Shown here piece after piece: positions 34,101-42,329 of a stretch of 64,000 nucleotides of DNA. Origin of the DNA: Acinetobacter chengduensis (lineage in GTDB: Bacteria; Pseudomonadota; Gammaproteobacteria; Pseudomonadales; Moraxellaceae); the NCBI RefSeq assembly GCF_003664645.1, contig NZ_RCHC01000008.1, positions 124,001 to 188,000 on the forward strand. The letters run 5' to 3'. The notes below the pieces were generated by a model that saw only the letters and a program-made list of their open reading frames with translations, was not told where the DNA came from and searched no databases. The translations under genes were made by a program, and so were the position numbers. Position 1 is the stretch's first letter. The number at the start of each line of letters is the position of its first letter.

Positions 34101-34542
34101 CAAGTTTGAAAGTAAGGCTGGGCAACATAGTTTTGTGGGGGGAGAAACTATAAATGCACAGTTACCTAAATTAGCAAAGAATGGGATTTTTAGTCGGAGA
34201 TTTGACTTTAAAGATCTAATTTCTCAAGAGTTATTAGAAAATGGGTTTAAATATAAAGTTATAAATAAAGATAAAAATACGGAATTTATAGGGATGCTTG
34301 ACAAAGATGCACGTACTCAAAGAATCTTTAGTGATAATCCTGACAATATAGAAATAAGATTATTAGGAAAATCTGAGATTGATTCGGATAAATTAGTTCT
34401 TATTGAGGAAAATATTTCTCAGGATAAGTTAGATCATTTAAATGAAGCATGTTGTGGTGGTCATGATGATGAGCATAAGCATGATGCTGAAGAAATTGAT
34501 GATAATAGCTTAGAAGCTGATTTTAAAAGTTTTGGAATTTAA
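31174..34542 (+). CDS. Type VI secretion tip protein VgrG with C-terminal extension
   Basis: The 1122-residue protein has the gp27-like trimer base (about 1-380, with RALHIYFSNE and YEFLTRLWRSEGMNWLI), the gp5 OB domain (about 425-545: DAWGRIKVRFNF, WVDVLTPWAGEGYGARFHPRIG, GDVDRPFVVGRIH), and a long DUF2345-type beta-helix stretch (about 855-1010). A helical segment around 650-800 is inserted between. After 1015 an extra domain (FDFKDLISQELLENG..., with FIGMLDKDARTQRIF) looks like the transthyretin-like effector adaptor of evolved VgrGs, followed by a Cys/His-rich acidic tail (CCGGHDDEHKHDAEE). The AT content rises sharply from about 34180 on. The next three genes look like an effector with immunity candidates. 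No tss genes are nearby, so this is an orphan VgrG locus. Confidence 0.93.
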   Translation: MLKTIYSIIENFGLSVQKRALHIYFSNEVLNPQVFIQRIDGEHRINQGLSANLLCLSTNAHIPLKQFIGSRVAIDQVTDFGQLYRTTGIITAASQGQSDGALTVYQLTLEDATALWHKRRNSRVFMNKSVRDITEILFSEWQQKSALFASSLSLNLEGLSREYAVRPFSMQANESDYEFLTRLWRSEGMNWLIDEKELTVPVSVSPIQAQVLRLIDHNQVFEVLARQSIRFHRSHATERMDTITSFVAQRFLQSTAVQTQRWQAQSLAQDQSNPLLSTHAYSEQHDNEMLSLEQVWTLSSAWTSDLNGEDQATQSGPAQLEQANLQLNQYQALTAKYFIAHSSVRDAQVGYWFRLTDHPEINQHEGSDCEFLILGKKFYNQNNLPKDIEIQLESLLIRSRWQALIEERQANELYVVRRTIAVVPEYDPLQHRPMAYPQRAKVVGPEGESIHVDAWGRIKVRFNFTRTDDHSHDGGAGSNDNDTDSAWVDVLTPWAGEGYGARFHPRIGEIVVIDFFEGDVDRPFVVGRIHEAERHQTMFDVKGQLPDTKKLSGIRSQEVGGSGFNQLRFDDTTGQISTQLQSSHAATQLNLGNLSHPKDKEQSYGRGEGFELRTDAFGAVRAGRGMLISTYAQENAIADHLEATKAQALLSQGQESMKMLSSIAVKQQTDALNVIGRLPKLIQSLEIKSTSDAVITTLSLFKDNLVQDPLSALKNCKGFIQDIGAITKDVQGTVKQFKAYFDDAEDAFDNLKEVIQNLEDHGTDQLQDRVKNLRSQLKNDPLKVLKEVGKIVEDIKINPDEMIIGGGFGKPEIFMPTQALEHVKGFMESYSQNIESSSDPEQQEQGKLFRQALMLLASPNGIAMTTPEDIVLQASQDIALSAQGSVNISAQKNIVSHAQDKISLFAAQRGLSAYAAKGKLELQAQDDALEAIARKVIKLISTEDKIEITSPKEIVLTAGGSQLKINGSGIFTTTGGKFESKAGQHSFVGGETINAQLPKLAKNGIFSRRFDFKDLISQELLENGFKYKVINKDKNTEFIGMLDKDARTQRIFSDNPDNIEIRLLGKSEIDSDKLVLIEENISQDKLDHLNEACCGGHDDEHKHDAEEIDDNSLEADFKSFGI

Positions 34543-34552
34543 AGGTAAGGTT

Positions 34553-35065
34553 ATGAGAAAAATAATAAAAATTTTGGCTATTATTATGTTTTTAAATAGT
34601 TCTGCATTATATGCAGAAAGTTCGAAAGAATGTATGAGTTATTGGAATCTGCCAATTAAAAAGATAGAGGTACTTGAAGAAGTTGAATGTGAAGATATTT
34701 GGAATTTTGGTAAAGATAAAAGCAGTTTAAATCGTTTGCAAGTAGTTAATAACTTGAATCTAAAAACTAAAAATTCACAATGGTTATCAACGGGCCAGTG
34801 TCAAAAAATATCATATGATAAAAAAATATATAATATTTACAATACAGAGTACAAAGAATATGGGCACAATATTTGGTTAATATATGATGAAAAAAATGCT
34901 TTTGCATATTTTAGAAAAATAAATATTAAAGATCAATCAGTGGTTTTAAGTTGTAATGAGGTTGGTCAAAATAAAGAATTAAAATTTATACTTAATAGCT
35001 ATTTAAAAAATAATACATCAGTCAGTATGGAAAAATATAAAGCTAATGATTGGTACAAAGAGTAA
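34553..35065 (+). CDS. Predicted secreted protein upstream of the effector (candidate immunity)
   Basis: From ATG 34553 the product has 170 residues with a Sec signal peptide (KIIKILAIIMFLNSSALYA, cleavage before ESSKE). The mature part has several Cys (SSKECMSYW, VECEDIW, GQCQKI, VLSCNEV), suggesting disulfides and a periplasmic location. I recognise no family. It lies 10 bp after vgrG and 5 bp before the effector gene, in a very AT-rich stretch. The order VgrG-exported protein-effector and the export signal fit a periplasmic immunity protein for a peptidoglycan-targeting effector, but a chaperone or accessory role is also possible. Confidence 0.6.
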   Translation: MRKIIKILAIIMFLNSSALYAESSKECMSYWNLPIKKIEVLEEVECEDIWNFGKDKSSLNRLQVVNNLNLKTKNSQWLSTGQCQKISYDKKIYNIYNTEYKEYGHNIWLIYDEKNAFAYFRKINIKDQSVVLSCNEVGQNKELKFILNSYLKNNTSVSMEKYKANDWYKE

Positions 35066-35070
35066 TAATA

Positions 35071-37491
35071 ATGAAAAAAACAATCACTTTTAAGGATGGG
35101 ACTTCTAGGAATTTTGAAACTAATTTATCAGGTTTTATTGAAGCTGTTAGCTTTAAAGAATGCTCATCAGATTTATCGTTGTCATTAAATCATCCAGTAA
35201 ATATTAAGTGTGCAAAAAAGATTAATGATGCTGGGTATTTAGGTTTATTTCAATGGGGAGAGTCTGCACTCTATGAGTTAGGATATTATTTGGGGGATAA
35301 AGGAATTTCTTATGAAGATATTAAAAATGTAAAGAGAGGATCTACTTTACATGAAAATTGGAAGGGGCAATTTGACTCTAATAATTGGTCAGGTAAGTGG
35401 TCAGGTAAAAAAAATATAAATTCAAAAGTTGAGTTTTTGAATAACCCTGAAATTCAGTATGGAGTCATAAAAGAATGGATTAATTATTTATGTAAACAGA
35501 TTCGAAATAATAATTTAAATGAGCATTTTGGTAGGACAGTTCAAGGTGTAGAGGTCAATGAGTCTGGAGTTATTGCCGGAATGCATTTGGTTGGTATTGG
35601 AGGTTTAGGGGCTTTTTTAGGTGTTTCAAAATTTTCTGGTCATAAACAAACAGATGGCAATGGAACACATATTAAAAAATATATTCAAGACTTTGGTGGA
35701 TTTGACCTAGAGCAGTGTTGCAATCGAAAAATATATATAAATTTGAAAGACAAAAATGAAAATGCATTAATAAATAAAGAAGTTACAGTTGTATCAATAT
35801 ATTCAGGAAAATCTTTCTCTGCTGAGACGAAGGTTCGAGTTAAAAGTGACGAAAAGGGTAGTCTCCCTGTAATTGTTAGGCATCCATCAACTGAGATTAA
35901 AATTGTAGCTGATGGTAAAGAATCTAATCCTATTATTCAAAAAGCTGATCAAAAACAAATTGCAACCTTAAAAGATTTTGATGTTTCAATGTTTCAAGCG
36001 AGTTTAGAAGAAAATAATACGCCACAATCAAAGCCTCAGTCTACAAAAACACCTCAAGAAGTAAGAAAAGAACAGAATTCATCTGAAGAAAAAAAAGAGG
36101 TAGTTACTGGAAATATAAAAGATGTGAGTTTTAATATTCAAATTGTAGAAGAGGATACAAGGAAAGCTATTTCTAATATGGGTTTTTACTTAATTTATAA
36201 AGGGAATATAAAAAAGCATACGGCTGATTCGTCAGGGACTAAAAAAGGGATAGTAGCTGAAGTAGGTGAAGATATTGAGGTTACAGTATCTGGAGCTGGT
36301 CAAACACAAAAAATACATCATTTAAAAGTTGAACAGTCTTTATCTAATCAAACTATTAAAATTAAATTACCTGTATGTTCTTTTAAAATCAATGTTAAAG
36401 AAAATAATAAAAATGTAACAAATACACTAGTGAGTATTTTCTATAGAAATAAGCAAATTTCGAAAAGAACAGATAGTAATGGAGATGTTAGTGTCAAAAT
36501 GCTTTTGGGTTTTGTTTTTGGCTTTGGTATAAAAAATAAAGAGTTGGAAAAGCTTCGTGTTTTGAAAGGAATACCAATTAGGCATTTTAAAGTTAATGAA
36601 GGATTTGTAAAAGCTTCAAAGCTTTATGAAATTGCCGATCAAAAGCGTAAGGAAGCAGATGAACTTAAGAAAAAATCTGACCAAAAGCAACAACAAGATG
36701 CTCAGGAAAAAAAGGCAAAAGAACAGGCTGAAAAAGCAAAATTAGAAGCAGGAAAAAATCAGCCTATTCAAGATAATACATACACCGAAAATGGTGGTAA
36801 GCCACTTACAACTGCTAGCAATCAGTCTCCACCTACAAGTGATACGACACGTTATCATATTTACTATGATGGTAAGATTAAGCGTGAAAATAAGGCTGCT
36901 ACTGGTTATGCAGAATTTATTTACTATGATCCAGCGGGAAGATTTTATAATTTAGGTAAGTCTCAATTTGTAGTGGCTGATAAATGGCAATCAAAAGGTG
37001 TTAAGGCAGGTGGTAATACATATTTGATTGATCAACGTAAACATAAATATTACAAAAGTGGATCTTTAGGTTATAAGTGGAATATTATTAGTGGTGATGG
37101 TCGGTATTATTTATCAGGATTATCAATGTCTGCAGTTCTTGGTGCTATGTGTAATTTGGGTTATGCCGAATATATCGGATCTGGATTTAGTTGTAGGGAT
37201 GGTTCCCCAGGTGAAAGTGTAAGTCATTTGAATGGTATAAATGGTGATTTTAGATATATAGCTATTAATAATAGACATATGACAGAAGTAACATATACTT
37301 CTCATGATCATTTTGATTGGAATAAAAATGTCGCTTTTGTTGAAGAGTTATTTAAATTTGGCTATAAATTGTTTGGCTCACATCCAGTGAAAATTAAAAA
37401 AAATGCATTATTGCCTCATTCGCAGTCATGGAAGGATCATAATCATCATATTCACCTACATGACTTTTCTCCAAAAGTGGAAGATTTATAA
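35071..37491 (+). CDS. Candidate T6SS effector: lysozyme-like plus MepA/LAS-like peptidase
   Basis: From ATG 35071 the product has 806 residues and no signal peptide. The N-terminal part (about 25-215) has INDAGYLGLFQWGESALYEL, typical of lysozyme-like glycosidases linked to phage tails and T6SS. Two or three transthyretin/Ig-like beta modules follow (about 225-290, 350-430 and 430-490), then a Lys/Gln-rich coiled coil (about 525-565). The last 200 residues end with a zinc-peptidase-like pattern: H719 and D726 in SHLNGINGDFRYI, and H793-I-H795 in DHNHHIHLHDF, like the MepA/LAS D,D- or D,L-endopeptidases. So it may cut both glycan and peptide in the target cell wall. Position behind vgrG argues for delivery by the tip. 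The catalytic Glu of the lysozyme part is not located with certainty. Confidence 0.65.
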   Translation: MKKTITFKDGTSRNFETNLSGFIEAVSFKECSSDLSLSLNHPVNIKCAKKINDAGYLGLFQWGESALYELGYYLGDKGISYEDIKNVKRGSTLHENWKGQFDSNNWSGKWSGKKNINSKVEFLNNPEIQYGVIKEWINYLCKQIRNNNLNEHFGRTVQGVEVNESGVIAGMHLVGIGGLGAFLGVSKFSGHKQTDGNGTHIKKYIQDFGGFDLEQCCNRKIYINLKDKNENALINKEVTVVSIYSGKSFSAETKVRVKSDEKGSLPVIVRHPSTEIKIVADGKESNPIIQKADQKQIATLKDFDVSMFQASLEENNTPQSKPQSTKTPQEVRKEQNSSEEKKEVVTGNIKDVSFNIQIVEEDTRKAISNMGFYLIYKGNIKKHTADSSGTKKGIVAEVGEDIEVTVSGAGQTQKIHHLKVEQSLSNQTIKIKLPVCSFKINVKENNKNVTNTLVSIFYRNKQISKRTDSNGDVSVKMLLGFVFGFGIKNKELEKLRVLKGIPIRHFKVNEGFVKASKLYEIADQKRKEADELKKKSDQKQQQDAQEKKAKEQAEKAKLEAGKNQPIQDNTYTENGGKPLTTASNQSPPTSDTTRYHIYYDGKIKRENKAATGYAEFIYYDPAGRFYNLGKSQFVVADKWQSKGVKAGGNTYLIDQRKHKYYKSGSLGYKWNIISGDGRYYLSGLSMSAVLGAMCNLGYAEYIGSGFSCRDGSPGESVSHLNGINGDFRYIAINNRHMTEVTYTSHDHFDWNKNVAFVEELFKFGYKLFGSHPVKIKKNALLPHSQSWKDHNHHIHLHDFSPKVEDL

Positions 37492-38024
37492 TGAAAAAAA
37501 AATCATTTTTTACTACAAGTTTTTTAATATACTTTTTATTAATAGCATGCACAGAAAAATCAAAGAGTGAAGTTGAAGTTATACGAAATGATAATGTAAA
37601 TTCTATATTTACTGAAAATGGTTTTGGTGGAGTGGAAGTAAATCAAAGAATTAACGATGAATTTATTGAAATTGAAAATAGTAGAGTAGATAATTGTTTT
37701 TTTGCTAAAAATAGAAAAATAAAATCTGATGTAGATTTTCAAGTTCTTAATAATAAAATTTCAGTAATTTCTTCAAATCAACTCGGAGTTTCTACGAATC
37801 TAGGAATTAAAGTAGGGGATGAAGAAAGTAAAATTTATGAAAAATATAAGAATTCAGTGATTGATAAAAAAATAAATCCATATGGTGAATCTCAAAATGA
37901 TTATTCAATTATTATTTGGAATCATGATAAAACAAAGGGTACACGGTATGATATCGAAAGCAAAAAAATTATAGGTATAAAAGTAGGTGATACTAACCTA
38001 ACTTTAATGGAAGGTTGTGCTTAA
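37491..38024 (+). CDS. Lipoprotein downstream of the effector (candidate immunity)
   Basis: The 177-residue protein has a lipoprotein signal with the lipobox LLIAC (Cys about 20, followed by TEKSKSE). Its ATG overlaps the effector stop codon (TAATG), so the two are translationally coupled. The mature part is Lys/Asn/Ile-rich, with GVSTNLGIKVGDEESKIYEKY, a beta-rich pattern reminiscent of PepSY or SmpA-like lipoproteins, but no family is certain. Position and lipidation fit an outer or inner membrane-anchored periplasmic immunity protein, perhaps against one of the two predicted catalytic domains of the effector. A terminator closes the unit 16 bp later. Confidence 0.65.
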   Translation: MKKKSFFTTSFLIYFLLIACTEKSKSEVEVIRNDNVNSIFTENGFGGVEVNQRINDEFIEIENSRVDNCFFAKNRKIKSDVDFQVLNNKISVISSNQLGVSTNLGIKVGDEESKIYEKYKNSVIDKKINPYGESQNDYSIIIWNHDKTKGTRYDIESKKIIGIKVGDTNLTLMEGCA

Positions 38025-38040
38025 ACATTTTTAAATAAAT

Positions 38041-38062
38041 AAAGCCGACTTTCGTCGGCTTT
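38041..38062. terminator. Bidirectional terminator closing the vgrG module
   Basis: AAAGCCGAC and GTCGGCTTT pair around a TTTC loop and continue into ATTTATTT. It separates the vgrG module from the convergent peroxidase gene. Confidence 0.88.
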
Positions 38063-38068
38063 ATTTAT

Positions 38069-38989
38069 TTAACCTTCCAATACTTGTTCAAGCAACTCTT
38101 CACTCGGCGCAAAGTAATATGCGCCATCCATTGGTGTGACAAAGTGCAATAAGCGGTCATGAATGCCGTCGCCACTCGTACCAAACATACGGACTAACAT
38201 ACTATCGATGATGCTTAAATCATTGGTATATGCCACAAAGAATAGACCTTGATCGCCACGACCATCTCCGTAAGGTAAAGAGTGACGCAGAATAGCCAGC
38301 TCTTCCCCCTCGCCATCTTCCACCACTGTGCGAGATACATGTGAATTTTCAGGCTGTTCATTTTCATCTAACTCAATAGACTCGAGTTTAGTACGGCCAA
38401 TCACATGCTCTTGCGCATCAACTTTCAGTTTTTTCCATTTCTCTAAATTATGTGCATAACGTTGTGCAAAGATAAAAGAACCATCTGCAAAGATACCTTT
38501 ATCTTCACTCAGTAATGCTGTTTCAGCACGATCATCTGGAAATTGAGGGTTTTCAGTTCCATCAATAAAGCCCGTTAAATCACGGCCATCAAAATTACGG
38601 AAGCATACCCGCTCATCTAGTACTTCAACTTTATCTTGAATACCATCAAAGAATGCTTGGCTGAGTGCAAAGCAAATATCTGTGCGCTGTGCTGCAATAT
38701 GAATAAACACATCTGCAGGTGAGCTTGGCATATTAAACGAACCCGCGATAGGATCGAGCTGTGTAAACCCAACAGGTGTTTGCGTATAAAGCTGTGCCCA
38801 AAGTTCAGGGCCAAAAGCGACAGCTGTTTTAATCTCTGACTGAGGATGCTGAGTGATAAGTCGGTCACGAGTAGCAAATAAATCGTTGAGTTTTTCTTTT
38901 AATTCTTCAATGCTTAAATCATTTAAACGAAGAACAATAAAACGCGCATGATCTGATGGTAGCGGTAAAATAACAGATTGAGCGGTCAT
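38069..38989 (-). CDS. DyP-type heme peroxidase
   Basis: The 306-residue protein has the DyP signature GFIDGTENPQ (GXXDG, with catalytic Asp), the proximal heme His in ILRHSLPYGDG, and the Arg in SHVSRTVVEDG. The PFGPELWAQL-like N-terminal ferredoxin fold is also seen (AFGPELWAQL). There is no signal peptide, so it acts in the cytoplasm or is packaged in an encapsulin, although no encapsulin gene is adjacent. It uses peroxide to oxidise phenolic or dye substrates. Confidence 0.92.
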   Translation of the reverse strand: MTAQSVILPLPSDHARFIVLRLNDLSIEELKEKLNDLFATRDRLITQHPQSEIKTAVAFGPELWAQLYTQTPVGFTQLDPIAGSFNMPSSPADVFIHIAAQRTDICFALSQAFFDGIQDKVEVLDERVCFRNFDGRDLTGFIDGTENPQFPDDRAETALLSEDKGIFADGSFIFAQRYAHNLEKWKKLKVDAQEHVIGRTKLESIELDENEQPENSHVSRTVVEDGEGEELAILRHSLPYGDGRGDQGLFFVAYTNDLSIIDSMLVRMFGTSGDGIHDRLLHFVTPMDGAYYFAPSEELLEQVLEG

Positions 38990-39152
38990 GCATGGCTCCT
39001 AAAATTTTGAATTTTTGCGTAGCTGATTCTATTGTGCCTTATCAACCGTGGAGAGGGTAGCTTAAAAGCGTATTTTTATTGCTCAAGAAGAAACCCTTGA
39101 AAACTGTAAATGTCATATAATTGTTTCACTTTTCAAAATAGTATATCAAACC

Positions 39153-39773
39153 ATGTCCTTCCAAATTTGGCTGGCCTTTATGCTGGCATGTTGGGTCATT
39201 AGTATTTCTCCGGGTGCAGGTGCAATCGCCTCGATGTCGAGCGGTCTGAATTACGGCTTTAAACATGGCTATTGGAATGCACTAGGCTTACAGTTGGCTC
39301 TATTATTGCAAATTTGCATTGTGGCTGCTGGGGCAGGGGTACTGTTTGCGACGACGCCTTGGGCATTTCTTATTGTGAAATGGTTTGGTGTTTTGTATTT
39401 GCTCTATTTGGCTTATTTACAGTGGACAGCACCTGCACAGTCGATTGATATTCAAAATAATTTACCCAATAAATCTCGCGCTAAGTTAGTTATGTATGGC
39501 TTTTTGGTTAACATGAGTAATCCCAAAGCGATTGTTTTTTTATTGGCTGTCTTACCGCAGTTTTTAGACTTAAGCCAACCACAGTGGCCACAATATGTGA
39601 TTATGGCGCTGACTATGATTAGCATCGATTTGATCGTGATGGCGGGTTATACAGGTTTAGCAGCTAAAGTACTCAGATTACTAAAATCATCGAAACAGCA
39701 AAAGTATATGAATCGCACTTTTGCAGTGTTATTTGCCTGCGCAGCCAGCTTATTGAGTTTGGTACATCAGTGA
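39153..39773 (+). CDS. LysE/RhtB family transporter
   Basis: The 206-residue membrane protein starts SFQIWLAFMLACWVISISPGAGAIASMSSGL; the SPGAGA block after the first helix is the family signature. NMSNPKAIVFLLAVLPQFLD is the conserved middle motif. Six hydrophobic segments are likely. It exports amino acids or derivatives, substrate unknown. A paralogue lies at 3145-3741. Confidence 0.88.
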   Translation: MSFQIWLAFMLACWVISISPGAGAIASMSSGLNYGFKHGYWNALGLQLALLLQICIVAAGAGVLFATTPWAFLIVKWFGVLYLLYLAYLQWTAPAQSIDIQNNLPNKSRAKLVMYGFLVNMSNPKAIVFLLAVLPQFLDLSQPQWPQYVIMALTMISIDLIVMAGYTGLAAKVLRLLKSSKQQKYMNRTFAVLFACAASLLSLVHQ

Positions 39774-39854
39774 TATTACAATGAGATACGTTACGCTCGA
39801 CACCTATTTTGTGGGCTAAATCAATCGACTGAATAATTAAAAAAGAGTACGAAA

Positions 39855-40109
39855 ATGTCTACAACTTTATGGGTTTTGATTTACATCTTACATTGTGTTG
39901 TAACGAAGTGGATTATCTCATGGGGCGGAGCAAGATATATTCAGGGCTGGAAAACATGGTTTTTCTTTGGCTCCTCTCAATCTGAAGAGTGGAGCAAAGA
40001 TCAAGTGATTATGATGGCATGGTTCTTTTGGATTGGCTTTTCAATCTTATTTTTAATTGGACTATTTAATCCAGAGTTTCGCTTTTATAGATTAAAAAAT
40101 AACTTTTAA
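39855..40109 (+). CDS. Small membrane protein, uncharacterised
   Basis: An 84-residue protein with two predicted membrane helices (about 3-22 and 49-68), a Trp-rich loop with KTWFFFGSSQSEEWSK between them, and a basic C-terminus. I do not recognise a family. AAAAGAGTACG precedes the ATG. It follows the LysE gene by 81 bp and converges with the DinB gene. Confidence 0.6.
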   Translation: MSTTLWVLIYILHCVVTKWIISWGGARYIQGWKTWFFFGSSQSEEWSKDQVIMMAWFFWIGFSILFLIGLFNPEFRFYRLKNNF

Positions 40110-40119
40110 AATACTGAAG

Positions 40120-40638
40120 TTATTCTGCTAGATCATATTTGGTTTGTTCTAAGAGCATATAAATCATATCTAATTCAGGGCAGTCATATCCCATGCTGGT
40201 TAAAGCTGCGGTAATTTGCCCGCGGTGATGTGTCGCATGATTGAAGACATGTAACAATGTAGCACCAAAAGGCACCGAAATCTGTTGACCCGTAGAGCTT
40301 TGATAATGAAAGGCTTGACCAAGCAAAACTGGGTCTAAGTGCTGAAGATACGCCTGCCAATGAAAAGACTTTTGCACTAATGTTTGGGTCAGCACATAGC
40401 GATCCTTTTCAATAATGCTATCTAATGCAATTTTGGGTGAATAGCCTAGACTAAAGCGCGAAAACCATAAGATATGTTCACCCAGTAATAGATGATTGAG
40501 AGTACCAAAAATACTTTTAAAAAATAGACCATTATCTTTATGAAAATCTTCATCTGAAATTTGATCTAAGCATTCGGTTAAGCGCTTTGTGGCCCAAGTA
40601 TTATAACGAGCGAATAACTGAAAATTGGCAATGTCCAT
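40120..40638 (-). CDS. DinB family protein
   Basis: The 172-residue helical-bundle protein matches the DinB/YfiT metal-dependent hydrolase-like family. The likely metal ligands are the His residues in TLNHLLLGEHILW and in VFNHATHHRGQI. Many members have thiol S-transferase activity or unknown roles. It is monocistronic and converges with the small membrane protein gene. Confidence 0.88.
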   Translation of the reverse strand: MDIANFQLFARYNTWATKRLTECLDQISDEDFHKDNGLFFKSIFGTLNHLLLGEHILWFSRFSLGYSPKIALDSIIEKDRYVLTQTLVQKSFHWQAYLQHLDPVLLGQAFHYQSSTGQQISVPFGATLLHVFNHATHHRGQITAALTSMGYDCPELDMIYMLLEQTKYDLAE

Positions 40639-40694
40639 TATTTAGCTAAATTTCTTATTTTGAATACATAGAGTTATAACCTTTATATAGCTAT

Positions 40695-40722
40695 AAAAAA
40701 ACTGCCAGAAGGCAGTTTTTTT
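40695..40722. terminator. Terminator of the zur-znuCB operon
   Basis: AAAAAACTGCC and GGCAGTTTTTTT form a perfect stem around AGAA. It lies just after the znuB stop on the minus strand and can also act on the plus strand. Confidence 0.85.
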
Positions 40723-40733
40723 ATAATTGAGAG

Positions 40734-41534
40734 TTAGGCCATTTTTTTAATTTTTTGTAGGGTAAAAATCAGTGCAAACAATATCGACATGGTCAGGACA
40801 ATACTGAGGCCTGTAGAGGTATTTAAACCAGCACTTGACCACAGTCCAACCGTGACCCCAACTTGTGCAATCAAAAATGCCCAAATCACCATTTGCTTAG
40901 GTGAGTTTGCAAGTAAGCGTGCTGTAAGGGCTGGAATCACTAGAAGTGCGCCCATCAATAAAGAACCTACAGCGCGTAGTGCCAATACGGTAAATAAAGC
41001 CAGTAACATCATAAAAATTAAACGTTGCCATTTGGCATTCACACCTTCACTCACAGCCATGTCTGGGTCAATCGCAATTTGAATTTGCGCTTGCCAGTGA
41101 CGATACAGCACAGCGAGTGCCAGCGAAATGACGACCGCAAACATAGGCAGGTCTGACCAACCAATGGTGAGCAGATCACCAAATAAGTAGCTGAGTAATT
41201 CAGGTCTTAAACTTGGTAAGTGCTGAATCAGCATCAAGCCTGAACAGAGCAATGTCGCAGAGCATAGCGCCAGTAGAGCATCATTGGGTAAACGCGGATC
41301 ATGTAACACCCACAAAATCCCCACTAACATAATGGCCAATAACGCTACACCGACCCAGAGAGGTAAGCTTAGTGCGCCTGCAATTGCAACACCGAGTAAA
41401 GTACCATGTGCCATCGTGTCTGCAAAAAACGACATGCGACGCCACAGCATTAAACAGCCTAAAGGGGCAGTTAAAAATACCAAGAGTGTGCCCATAATCC
41501 ATGCGGGTAAAAGCAGTTGTAGCCATTCCATCAT
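40734..41534 (-). CDS. znuB: Zinc ABC transporter permease ZnuB
   Basis: The 266-residue protein has about eight hydrophobic segments and the ABC-3 family blocks: APLGCLMLWRRMSFFADTMAHGTLLGVA near the start (quoted in part: RRMSFFADTMAHGTLLG) and RAVGSLLMGALLVIPALTARLLA in the second half (SLLMGALLVIPALTARLL). It forms the membrane channel for Zn2+ import. The start could also be the adjacent ATG at 41531. It is the last gene of zur-znuC-znuB, 3 bp after znuC. Confidence 0.93.
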   Translation of the reverse strand: MMEWLQLLLPAWIMGTLLVFLTAPLGCLMLWRRMSFFADTMAHGTLLGVAIAGALSLPLWVGVALLAIMLVGILWVLHDPRLPNDALLALCSATLLCSGLMLIQHLPSLRPELLSYLFGDLLTIGWSDLPMFAVVISLALAVLYRHWQAQIQIAIDPDMAVSEGVNAKWQRLIFMMLLALFTVLALRAVGSLLMGALLVIPALTARLLANSPKQMVIWAFLIAQVGVTVGLWSSAGLNTSTGLSIVLTMSILFALIFTLQKIKKMA

Positions 41535-41537
41535 GGG

Positions 41538-42329
41538 TTAAGCCTCTGGTTCTGGATGAATATGCGGACGGGCGTCGTGCTGACATGGCGTTGCCGCATC
41601 ACCATGTGCGCAATGATCATGGTGGTGTTGATAGAACACGCGGTTATTGCCAAAGATCGCTTGATACTCAGGATGTTGCTGCACATTTTCAGGCAGACCA
41701 CTACAGCAAATATGCTTGTTTAAACAGACAACGCGATGTGTACCTTGCATCACCCATTGCAAATCATGTGAGACCATCAACACTGCACAGCCATATTTTG
41801 CAGGTAAACTGCGCACATAATCATACAGCTCTGCCTCAGATTGAATGTCTAAGCCTTGCATAGGTTCATCTAAAACCAACACATCAGGGCGACGTAATAG
41901 TGCGCGTGCGAGTAATACGCGTTGACGTTCTCCACCCGACAGCTGTTGCACTTTGGACTGCTGTAACTTGGCAATGCCCGTGTCTCGAATAATCTCTTGC
42001 TTAGTTGCGCTATCGCATTTTTCTAAAGAAAGTAGATCGCAAACACGTAAGGGGAGGCTATGTGAGGGATTAAACTTTTGGGGTACGTAGGAAAACTTTA
42101 ACTTCGGCTGCGTAATAATTTTGCCTGAGTTTGGTTTGGTAATACCTAAAAGTACTTTAATTAAGGTCGATTTTCCTGCGCCATTGGGACCAATTAAGGT
42201 CACAATTTCACCTTGATGTAAGGTGAAATCGACATGTTTTAAAATATCGCGTTCATCAATGCGAACAGAAACTTGATTGAGCTCTGCCAGAATAGCTGGG
42301 TTTAATGTTGTAGACGACACTGCTGACAA
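41538..42329 (-). CDS. znuC: Zinc ABC transporter ATP-binding protein ZnuC with His-rich tail
   Basis: The 263-residue ATPase has Walker A GPNGAGKST, signature LSGGERQRVLLARALL, Walker B VLVLDEPMQGLD and the switch AVLMVSHDLQWV. CLNKHICCSGLPE is typical of ZnuC. The last 31 residues (233-263) are very rich in His with Cys and Asp (QHHHDHCAHG, CQHDARPHIHP), an extension that may buffer zinc. Its start overlaps the end of zur by 28 bp and it precedes znuB by 3 bp, so the three are translationally coupled. Confidence 0.94.
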   Translation of the reverse strand: MSAVSSTTLNPAILAELNQVSVRIDERDILKHVDFTLHQGEIVTLIGPNGAGKSTLIKVLLGITKPNSGKIITQPKLKFSYVPQKFNPSHSLPLRVCDLLSLEKCDSATKQEIIRDTGIAKLQQSKVQQLSGGERQRVLLARALLRRPDVLVLDEPMQGLDIQSEAELYDYVRSLPAKYGCAVLMVSHDLQWVMQGTHRVVCLNKHICCSGLPENVQQHPEYQAIFGNNRVFYQHHHDHCAHGDAATPCQHDARPHIHPEPEA

